Below are positions 1 to 5,359 of a stretch of DNA of 5,359 nucleotides, piece by piece. The notes under the pieces were generated by a model that saw only the letters and a list, made by a program, of their open reading frames with translations, was not told where the DNA came from and did not search any database. Each line of letters begins with the position of its first letter. The first letter of the stretch is position 1. This DNA comes from CAXDRM01 sp963991775. GTDB lineage: Bacteria; Pseudomonadota; Alphaproteobacteria; Rickettsiales; JABIRX01. The position numbers and the translations under genes are program-made. Where the stretch lies: assembly GCA_963991775.1 (NCBI GenBank), contig CAXDRM010000088.1, positions 1 through 5,359 of the forward strand, in the 5' to 3' direction.

Positions 1-815
1 TCGCTATCTAAAATAGCTAATTGTTTTTCTGCAGATTTATATTGCGCCTCAAAAGCTTCAATTTCTTTTTCAAGCTGTTTAATGCGCTGCTTTAAAATAT
101 CTATTTTACCTAGATATGCTTCCTTCTTAATTGAAAAAATATTATATTGCGTACCAATAATTTCTTGCACTTCTTTAAAATCTAATTTGCGTCCTTGCTG
201 TTCGATAAAATCAAGATCAAGCTGATTAGAATAATCTTGCTCGGCAGTTAGTCTTTTATAAATAGCTTTGTTAGTAAGTAGTTGCTTTTGTACTGCTGAT
301 TGCTGAGCCTTAGCTTGGATATTTTGCAGCACAACTAGATCTTCACCAGTATTAACATCTTGCCCTTCTTTAACTAAAATCTTTTGTACAATACCTCCTT
401 CCAAATGCTGAATAATTTTACGATTAAAATCTAACACCACAGTGCCCGGTGCAATAGAAGAAGAATTAATAGGCATCAAGCCCGCCCAAATAAAAAATAT
501 CGCAAAAAATACGCTAATAATATAGATACCATATTTTACAGGACGCAAACCAATTTGCTCATCCTCTAAACGTAAATGCTTATCAAAAAGTTTATTAACA
601 ATAGCAATTTTTTTATCTAAATATGCTTTAGCTTTTTTATAGTGCTTCTTACAGCTTTTATAAGCTTTAGGAAAAAACTTGCTTAATTTTTTATCTGCAA
701 TTTTTAAATATTTTTTAACATGTTTTTTTATAGTGGCTAATTGCTTACTAAATTTTTGCTTAGCAGCTGACCAATATTTACTTGATTGTTGTTTTAAATT
801 TTTTAAAAGCTTCAT
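1..815 (-). CDS. HlyD/PrtE-family periplasmic adaptor (membrane fusion protein) of type I secretion, 3'-truncated by window edge
   Basis: This is the adaptor subunit that bridges the inner-membrane ABC exporter and the TolC channel. The first 271 codons are visible; family members are usually about 430-480 residues, so the C-terminal part lies beyond the window. Residues 1 to about 92 are cytoplasmic and strikingly basic (26 lysines in the first 80). A single membrane anchor follows at about 95-112 (GIYIISVFFAIFFIWAG). Next come the family's first beta segment (IAPGTVV, 121-127) and the conserved IQHLEGGIV motif (135-143). The half-lipoyl segment follows (VKEGQDVNTGEDLVVL), then the long coiled-coil region from about 165, including KQRIKQLEKEIEAFE. 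The ATG at 815 overlaps the TGA of the ABC gene as ATGA, which fixes the start and suggests translational coupling. Family assignment is secure; assignment to the RTX cargo upstream is inferred from the operon. Confidence 0.95.
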   Translation of the reverse strand, partial: MKLLKNLKQQSSKYWSAAKQKFSKQLATIKKHVKKYLKIADKKLSKFFPKAYKSCKKHYKKAKAYLDKKIAIVNKLFDKHLRLEDEQIGLRPVKYGIYIISVFFAIFFIWAGLMPINSSSIAPGTVVLDFNRKIIQHLEGGIVQKILVKEGQDVNTGEDLVVLQNIQAKAQQSAVQKQLLTNKAIYKRLTAEQDYSNQLDLDFIEQQGRKLDFKEVQEIIGTQYNIFSIKKEAYLGKIDILKQRIKQLEKEIEAFEAQYKSAEKQLAILDS

Positions 816-2509
816 TTTTTAACAGGCTTTTTTTTATTTTTTAGGTTTTCAAGTTGCTTAAGAACTTTAGTTTTTTCATCAAAAAATTGCATTTGTCCTT
901 CATGCATTACCAAAATTTTATCCACCACTTTTAAAATTGCTGTACGATGTGAAATAACAAATACCAAAATCTTTTTTTGTTTAGCAACTTGTAAAGCATG
1001 TACTAAAGCATTTTCTCCATCAGCATCAAGATTAGAATTTGGCTCATCTAAAATCATAATTTTAGGATCACCATAAAAACATCTAGCAAGAGCTATACGC
1101 TGCTTTTGACCAGCTGAAAGATTTTTACCTAGATTTTCTAAGTCAGTATCATAACCTTTTTCAAACTCAGAAATAATCTTGTGGCTACCAGCTGACATTG
1201 CAGCTTGAACTACCATATTATCATCAATCTTTTCTTCCATACGGCCAATATTTTCTTTAATAGTGCCTGGTACAAATTCTACCTGTTGCGGTAAATAGCC
1301 AATATGCCTACCTAAATGTTCACGATTGTAATTTTGTAATTTAACATCATCTATAGTTATACGACCTAAAGATGGCTCGATTATACCAGCCATCAAGCGG
1401 GCTAAAGTAGTTTTACCAGCACCAGATGGTCCAATAATTGCAATGATTTCACCAGGCAAAGCTTGTAGATTTAGTGATTTTAAAATCAGCTTGTTAGTTT
1501 TGCCTGCTTTATAAGAAATATTTTCAAAATTAATAATACCTTGTGGTGCAGGCAATTCGGTTTTATCACTTTCATTTGATACTTGTTCAACTATTTTATT
1601 AAGGCGCTCATAAGATTTTTTACTGTTTAAAAATTGCTGCCAAATATTTACTAAAGCATCAAAAGGTGCCAAAGCCTTTCCTGCTAAAATTGAAGTTGCG
1701 ATAATTCCACCGGCAGACATTTTATTTTGAATTACTAAGATTGCTCCAACTGCCATAGTAATAATTTGAATCGACATTCTAATTAATTTGGTAAAAGCAG
1801 AGATATAAAACTGACTACTATTTGCCTGATAAGCTAAATCTTGTACTTTGCTTCTTGGTTGAAATAAACGCTTTATTACATTGCTTTTCATCCCCATGGC
1901 AATCATTGCTTCACTACTTGAAGTGAGAGCTCCAGTTTTATTGTAAAAATCTAGCTGCATATCATTTACTTTTTTCATACGCTTATTCACTAGCTTTTCA
2001 TTCATATAAGCCATAATAAAAAGAATAGCTGCACCTATTACTGTAATTACTCCATTAAGAGGATGAATAAAGAAAATCACGATAAAATATATCACTGAAA
2101 ATGGTGCATCAAAAAGCGAAGCAAGAGCCGGACTATTCAAAAAGCTTCTAATAACATTTAGCTCTCTAACATAAGAAGAACCAAGCGCATGATTATCAAC
2201 TGAGCCATCAAGAGTTTTATCTACTAAAAGTGGCTCTAATTTTTTTTCTAAGTAAAACCCAATTTGAGCAAAAACAAAGCTTCTAGTAATAGTAAGAGCT
2301 GTCATAAAAGCCAGCATTACAAAAACAATAACACTAATTACAATAAGTGTTTCGATACTAAAGCTGGATAATACACGATCTAGTACTTGCAGCGAATAGA
2401 TAGGCAAAGCCAACATTGCAATATTAATGAAAAAGCTAAAGATCAGGCAATAGATAAATGATTTTCTGCAGAGCTGTAATGCTTGCTGCAATACAGTTTT
2501 ATTGTCCAT
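812..2509 (-). CDS. PrtD/AprD-type ABC exporter (fused permease-ATPase) of type I secretion system
   Basis: This inner-membrane ABC transporter (565 aa) powers export of the RTX protein. The N-terminal half carries hydrophobic segments at about 16-38, 53-75, 134-149, 152-168 and 245-262, fitting the six-helix T1SS permease fold. The PIYSLQVLDRVL stretch (36-47) is typical of this family. The ATPase half has a Walker A GPSGAGKTT (360-368), Q-loop GYLPQQ (404-409), signature LSAGQKQR (464-471; Ala replaces the usual second-position Gly of LSGGQ), Walker B IMILDEP (484-490), D-loop NLD and H-loop His521. All catalytic elements are present. Length and start match PrtD/AprD/LipB (about 570-590 aa). 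The N-terminal C39 peptidase-like domain of HlyB (about 700 aa) is absent. The C-terminus is a short lysine-rich tail (558-565). The ATG overlaps the end of the tolC-like gene by 11 nt, with a GAG about 5 nt upstream as a weak ribosome site. Confidence 0.97.
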   Translation of the reverse strand: MDNKTVLQQALQLCRKSFIYCLIFSFFINIAMLALPIYSLQVLDRVLSSFSIETLIVISVIVFVMLAFMTALTITRSFVFAQIGFYLEKKLEPLLVDKTLDGSVDNHALGSSYVRELNVIRSFLNSPALASLFDAPFSVIYFIVIFFIHPLNGVITVIGAAILFIMAYMNEKLVNKRMKKVNDMQLDFYNKTGALTSSSEAMIAMGMKSNVIKRLFQPRSKVQDLAYQANSSQFYISAFTKLIRMSIQIITMAVGAILVIQNKMSAGGIIATSILAGKALAPFDALVNIWQQFLNSKKSYERLNKIVEQVSNESDKTELPAPQGIINFENISYKAGKTNKLILKSLNLQALPGEIIAIIGPSGAGKTTLARLMAGIIEPSLGRITIDDVKLQNYNREHLGRHIGYLPQQVEFVPGTIKENIGRMEEKIDDNMVVQAAMSAGSHKIISEFEKGYDTDLENLGKNLSAGQKQRIALARCFYGDPKIMILDEPNSNLDADGENALVHALQVAKQKKILVFVISHRTAILKVVDKILVMHEGQMQFFDEKTKVLKQLENLKNKKKPVKK

Positions 2510-3737
2510 ATTTCTCAGTCAAAAGCTTTAATTGCCAGTAGCTTTTAAAATAATCGATCTTAGCTTCCGCTAGATTTATTTTAGCATCACCATAATTAAT
2601 CTTAGCATTATTAAGTGCTATTTTATCTAGTAAACCAAGGTCAAAACTTTTTTGGCTTTTTTCTAATTTTTGATAATTAAGGTAATTGATGGAACGCAAA
2701 CTTTTGTAATTTTTACGCGCATAATCATATTCTGCGTAATATTGCTTAACTTGCTGTTCAATCTCTTTAATCATTAATTGATATTCTTGCTTTTTAATTT
2801 CTAAATTATATTTAGATTCTTTAATCGCAAAATATTCACTTCCTTTTTGAAATAGGGGAATTGTGACATTAACGGTAATTTCTTTAGTTTCTAAATCCTC
2901 ACCATCTAAAAATACTGCATTATCTTGTTTTGAGTGTGAGGCGGAAAGATTAATTTGTGGAGCTAAATTACCAATTTCAGATTTATAAGCTGCTTTTGAA
3001 GATTTAAGCTCATAATATTTTTGTTTGATGTTAGGGTTGCTTAGAGCCTTAACTAGTAAATCTTCTAAAATTAGGTTTTTAGGCTCCTCATTTAATAAAG
3101 GCAATTCTGTTGCAGTTTGACCAGTTAATCTAAAATATTGAGATTCGGCCTGACGCAACTTATTAGCAAAATTCTCGCGCTGATTTAAAGCGTTATAATA
3201 ATTAATTTTATAATCTATAATCTCATTATCTGAGGTAAGCTTACCTTTAGCTATAGTGCTTTTTAATAATTGATCATAATACCATAAATTAGCTTTAGCT
3301 CTCTCAATAATTTTTTGATATTCCGATACTTCTAAATAATTACTAATTAATTCAAAAATTAATTCATTCTCAAAAGCTACAAAAGCATATTGTTGGGCAG
3401 CATAGTCTGCATCACCTTGCTTTACTGCTTGCACACCTTTAAAACCTTGAAAAATTGGCTGTGTAACAGATAGAGTTTGTATTTGTTGAGTTTGAAAACG
3501 GTCATCAACAGATTCATCTTCGCGAATATTTTGCTGTGAACCACGCTCATAATTAAATGATATCTCAGGTAGAAATTCTGAGATGCTACTTTTTTTACTA
3601 TTTAATGCTGCTTTTAAATTATGCTTCTCTATTTGATATTGATTTGAGTTTTCTAGACCCAAATTAATTACTTCACTAAGAGTTTTTGCTTGGGCTGAAA
3701 AAGCAACCAAACAAAAAATTATAAAATATTTTTTCAT
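2499..3737 (-). CDS. TolC-family outer-membrane efflux/secretion channel protein
   Basis: This is the outer-membrane exit duct of the type I system (412 aa, close to the usual 420-480). Residues 1-17 form a Sec signal peptide (two Lys, a hydrophobic core, then SAQA), with cleavage likely before KTLSEV. The mature protein shows the two-fold outer-membrane efflux protein repeat. The first half has FLPEISFNYERGS (55-67) and SVTQPIFQGF (90-99); the second has LAPQINLSASHS (258-269) and NVTIPLFQKG (290-299). Each pair corresponds to the beta-barrel strands flanked by long polar helices. The helices (about 105-205 and 300-405) are rich in Glu, Lys, Gln, Asn and Tyr. The start lies 2 nt after the stop of the small outer-membrane protein gene, without a clear Shine-Dalgarno sequence, so it probably depends on upstream translation. 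A dedicated TolC within the operon resembles the prt/apr/lip and cya export loci rather than hly, which uses a distant tolC. Confidence 0.95.
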   Translation of the reverse strand: MKKYFIIFCLVAFSAQAKTLSEVINLGLENSNQYQIEKHNLKAALNSKKSSISEFLPEISFNYERGSQQNIREDESVDDRFQTQQIQTLSVTQPIFQGFKGVQAVKQGDADYAAQQYAFVAFENELIFELISNYLEVSEYQKIIERAKANLWYYDQLLKSTIAKGKLTSDNEIIDYKINYYNALNQRENFANKLRQAESQYFRLTGQTATELPLLNEEPKNLILEDLLVKALSNPNIKQKYYELKSSKAAYKSEIGNLAPQINLSASHSKQDNAVFLDGEDLETKEITVNVTIPLFQKGSEYFAIKESKYNLEIKKQEYQLMIKEIEQQVKQYYAEYDYARKNYKSLRSINYLNYQKLEKSQKSFDLGLLDKIALNNAKINYGDAKINLAEAKIDYFKSYWQLKLLTEKYGQ

Positions 3738-3739
3738 GG

Positions 3740-4273
3740 TTAAAAATCTAACGCAAGACCTACTGAAATTGCAATATTATCAGAGCTAAATTCATTGCCA
3801 GATTTATCAGTAAATTCAATTTCATAAAATTTACTCTCTAATAAAAATGCTAAATTATTAGTTAGCTGCCAAGCTGTACCAACTCCATAAAAGCTACTAT
3901 TACGTTCTTCATCTGTGATTGTACCATTTTCATTATATTGAAATGCTGCTCTCAATATTCCTAAACTAGCATAATAATTCCAACGTTTATTCTGGTAACC
4001 TAAATTAAAGCCGGCACCATATTGAAAATCTAAAGTTGCGTCACTACCATAAAATTGATCATAAAAAATATGGGGCATAATAAAGATTGCATCATCCTCT
4101 TTTTCAAAATCTTTAAGGCCTTTAATTAATTTATATTTTTTTGCTAGCTTAAAAGTAAGTACTTCAAAATCTTCCGAAGTATCACTACTTGCACCAGAAT
4201 TTTGATTTATTACTGCTGCTTGAGCGATATTATAATTTAATATTAAGCAAATTACTAAAATTCTTTTTAACAT
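3740..4273 (-). CDS. Small exported protein, probable outer-membrane beta-barrel, function unknown
   Basis: I do not recognise this 177-aa protein from a named family. Residues 1 to about 19 look like a Sec signal peptide (LKR, hydrophobic core, IAQA), giving a mature protein starting near AVINQ. After a polar linker and a basic/acidic segment (residues 36-62), the remainder alternates polar and hydrophobic/aromatic residues. Likely strands lie at about 62-74, 82-94, 97-113, 126-138, 141-154 and 166-177. The protein ends VGLALDF; a terminal Phe after an amphipathic strand is the classic outer-membrane protein assembly (BAM) signal. About six strands can be counted, slightly short of the usual eight-strand minimum, so two may be hidden in the N-terminal part. 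The gene sits 1 nt after the acyltransferase stop and 2 nt before the tolC-like start, so it is co-expressed with the exporter. A role in surface presentation, anchoring or channel support is possible but purely inferred from context. Confidence 0.65.
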   Translation of the reverse strand: MLKRILVICLILNYNIAQAAVINQNSGASSDTSEDFEVLTFKLAKKYKLIKGLKDFEKEDDAIFIMPHIFYDQFYGSDATLDFQYGAGFNLGYQNKRWNYYASLGILRAAFQYNENGTITDEERNSSFYGVGTAWQLTNNLAFLLESKFYEIEFTDKSGNEFSSDNIAISVGLALDF

Positions 4274-4274
4274 A

Positions 4275-4862
4275 TTATTTTTTCTTTCTGTTATTTATAG
4301 GTTTCTTTTTAGCAGAAGTTTTATTTTTTGCAGCTTTTTCTTTTCTTGCTTCTCGATATTCTTTACCGTACCAATCATATATGCCTTTAATTTTGCCATC
4401 TATATCCATGCGCAAAGATCTACCATGCGCCTTACCAAAAAAACCTTGTTCCAAATCTTTTTTTATCATTTTCATATGGCCAAAAGGAGCCATAAAATCT
4501 ATACCCCATAGACGGTCTCCAGATTTCCAATCATTTATTTCCAGAGAATATTTACCGCTCATATGCTTTTTTTCTATCTCTTCTGAAAGATATGCCCAAG
4601 TAACTAAAGCAACTGGATTTCCATCTTTATTTTTATAAATCTTAAATTGATTAAGATGTAATGCAGGCATAAAACATTTTGCAATATCATTAATCAAATA
4701 CCGCCTATGAAATTCAGACGCCATTAAGATAAAAGTTATCTCTCCAACTAATTCATTTCTTTTTTGCTGAGATAATTTTGATAAGAGGCCATCTTTACTT
4801 GAATAAAATTCTTGGACTCTTTTTAAATAATGTTCTTCTTTCTCAGATTTTTTATTACTCAT
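4275..4862 (-). CDS. HlyC/RtxC-type toxin-activating lysine acyltransferase
   Basis: This cytoplasmic enzyme (195 aa) would transfer a fatty acyl group from acyl-carrier protein to internal lysine(s) of the RTX protoxin, as HlyC and CyaC do. The sequence shows the core HlyC landmarks in order: ASEFHRRY (48-55), where His52 aligns with catalytic His23 of E. coli HlyC; MPALHLNQFKIY (65-76); NPVALVTWAYLSEE (82-95); and DWKSGDRLWGID (111-122) followed by FMAPFGH (123-129), where Asp122 aligns with HlyC Asp92. Both catalytic residues are retained, so the enzyme should be active. Compared with HlyC (170 aa) it has about 29 extra N-terminal residues, and it ends in a Lys/Ala-rich tail (about 171-195). 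The start is 3 nt after the RTX gene stop, with no convincing Shine-Dalgarno sequence, suggesting coupling to it. Here the gene follows the RTX gene; in hlyCABD it precedes it. The acylated lysines of the partner lie outside this window. Confidence 0.95.
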   Translation of the reverse strand: MSNKKSEKEEHYLKRVQEFYSSKDGLLSKLSQQKRNELVGEITFILMASEFHRRYLINDIAKCFMPALHLNQFKIYKNKDGNPVALVTWAYLSEEIEKKHMSGKYSLEINDWKSGDRLWGIDFMAPFGHMKMIKKDLEQGFFGKAHGRSLRMDIDGKIKGIYDWYGKEYREARKEKAAKNKTSAKKKPINNRKKK

Positions 4863-4865
4863 AAT

Positions 4866-5359
4866 TTAAGCCACTAAAAAATCATCTTGAGTTAAGTTGA
4901 AGATACCTTCTAACTCAACCATAAAATCCTGTGCTGCTATGGCTATTTGTGTATTACCATTTTCATTGCTGATCTCTAAATCTGTAAATTCCGTGTTAGC
5001 TATTTTAATTAAATCTATGCCTTGCTCAAAATCTTGAATTATATCTGCTGCTGCAGTCGTTGATTCATTAAAATCCGTAAATTCAAATATGTCATTTCCT
5101 GCGCCTCCAACTAAGATATCTGCTCCTAATCCTCCTATTAAAGTATCATCGCCGGTATAACCATGTAAATAATCATTTCCTGCGCCACCATCAAGAACAT
5201 CAGTGCCTCTACCACCATTTAAATTATCAGCTCCACCTGCACCATTTAAGATGTCATTTCCATCATTACTCCAAATTACATCATCACCATCACTACCATT
5301 TACAGTTACACTACCATAAGTAAAGATATTAGATGATAAATCTATTACATCACTACCTC
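4866..5359 (-). CDS. C-terminal 163 residues of an RTX Ca2+-binding secreted protein (5' end outside window)
   Basis: The open frame enters from the right edge and ends at TAA (4868-4866), so only the last 163 residues are seen. They begin with GSDVIDLSS and continue into eight consecutive Ca2+-binding nonapeptides of the GGxGxDxLx type, ending with GGAGNDIFEF. After the repeats comes DIIQDFEQGIDLIKI, the segment typical of serralysin-like and other RTX C-termini, then the terminal secretion-signal region VELEGIFNLTQDDFLVA. The Asp-Phe-hydrophobic ending is typical of substrates of PrtD-type exporters. The protein would be unfolded in the low-Ca2+ cytoplasm, exported in one step and folded by Ca2+ outside. 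The catalytic or pore-forming part is upstream and unseen, so protease, lipase, adhesin and cytolysin are all open. The HlyC-type gene next to it favours an acylated cytolysin-like protein. Confidence 0.95.
   Translation of the reverse strand, partial: GSDVIDLSSNIFTYGSVTVNGSDGDDVIWSNDGNDILNGAGGADNLNGGRGTDVLDGGAGNDYLHGYTGDDTLIGGLGADILVGGAGNDIFEFTDFNESTTAAADIIQDFEQGIDLIKIANTEFTDLEISNENGNTQIAIAAQDFMVELEGIFNLTQDDFLVA
4876..4918 (-). terminator. Possible hairpin plus T6 attenuator at the 3' end of the RTX gene
   Basis: On the minus strand TTGAGTTA (4918-4911) and TAACTCAA (4894-4887) are perfect 8-nt inverted repeats. Between them GAAG (4910-4907) can pair with CTTC (4902-4899) around a GTAT loop, leaving a 4-nt bulge on the 3' side. 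Five nt after the stem is a run of six T (4881-4876). The element lies inside the coding sequence, just before the stop. The stem is AT-rich with a bulge, so termination would be weak or partial; it may also be chance in this AT-rich DNA or imposed by the coding sequence. Confidence 0.25.
5082..5297 (-). repeat. Eight tandem RTX nonapeptide repeats (27-nt units, protein-level)
   Basis: Reading the minus strand in frame, the eight 9-residue units are GSDGDDVIW, SNDGNDILN, GAGGADNLN, GGRGTDVLD, GGAGNDYLH, GYTGDDTLI, GGLGADILV and GGAGNDIFE. Gly at position 4 and Asp at position 6 are kept in all eight. Each unit gives one turn of the Ca2+-binding parallel beta-roll. The first three units drift at positions 1-2, as expected at the edge of a block. 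The repeats are diverged at DNA level, so there is no sign of recent unit duplication. Confidence 0.93.

Noticed and set aside
464..491. Possible broken reading frame near the membrane anchor of the adaptor
   Set aside because: The frame is open from 815 to the window edge, and the PINSSSIAPGTVV segment reads through normally into the conserved IQHLEGGIV motif.
825..845. T-rich run resembling a terminator tail on the plus strand
   Set aside because: On the minus strand it encodes the Lys-rich C-terminus of the ABC protein, there is no stem next to it, and no gene is read in the plus direction.
1105..1120. LSAGQ instead of LSGGQ in the ABC signature, as a sign of an inactive ATPase
   Set aside because: Ala at this position occurs in functional ABC proteins, and the Walker A, Walker B, Q-loop and H-loop residues are all intact.
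4189..4638. 149-codon plus-strand open frame antisense to the acyltransferase and small outer-membrane protein genes
   Set aside because: It lies wholly opposite two better supported genes, spans their junction, and encodes a Phe/Leu/Ser-rich product that is the expected complement of Lys/Glu-rich coding sequence.
5082..5297. Regular 27-nt periodicity that could be taken for a CRISPR or DNA satellite array
   Set aside because: Units are contiguous, in frame and conserved only at protein level as RTX Gly/Asp nonapeptides; there are no spacers.

Overview
The window is a low-GC (by eye about 30-35% GC) stretch from a Gram-negative bacterium. It holds one continuous minus-strand operon for type I secretion of an RTX protein. 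An outer-membrane TolC homologue, a predicted small outer-membrane barrel with a C-terminal Phe, and RTX repeats show the diderm envelope. The exporter is of the PrtD/AprD type common in Proteobacteria, often Alphaproteobacteria. The sequence does not fix the taxon; an AT-rich proteobacterium is the most I would claim.

In transcription order (right to left) the genes are: the 3' end of an RTX protein gene (5359-4866, 5' end outside the window); a HlyC/RtxC-type toxin-activating lysine acyltransferase (4862-4275); a small exported, probably beta-barrel, protein of unknown role (4273-3740); a TolC-family outer-membrane channel (3737-2499); a PrtD-type ABC exporter (2509-812); and the N-terminal two thirds of a HlyD/PrtE-type membrane fusion protein (815-1, 3' end outside the window). 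All are on the same strand. The junctions are +3, +1, +2, -11 and -4 nt, so there is no room for internal promoters and translation is probably coupled. No non-coding stretch exceeds 3 nt, and I see no RNA genes, insertion sequences or CRISPR.

Inferred working model: the RTX protein is made in the cytoplasm and acylated on lysine(s) by the HlyC homologue using acyl-ACP. Its C-terminal signal is then recognised by the ABC protein, and it leaves through the ABC-HlyD-TolC channel. Outside the cell, Ca2+ folds its nonapeptide repeats. The small outer-membrane protein may help at the cell surface, but its role is unknown.

The most unusual points are: (i) a HlyC-type acyltransferase paired with a PrtD-type exporter lacking the HlyB N-terminal C39-like domain, and with a serralysin/lipase-like RTX C-terminus; (ii) an extra small outer-membrane protein gene inside the export operon; (iii) a very lysine-rich, about 90-residue cytoplasmic N-terminus on the membrane fusion protein; and (iv) a hairpin followed by a T6 run at the 3' end of the RTX gene, which could be an attenuator between toxin and export genes.
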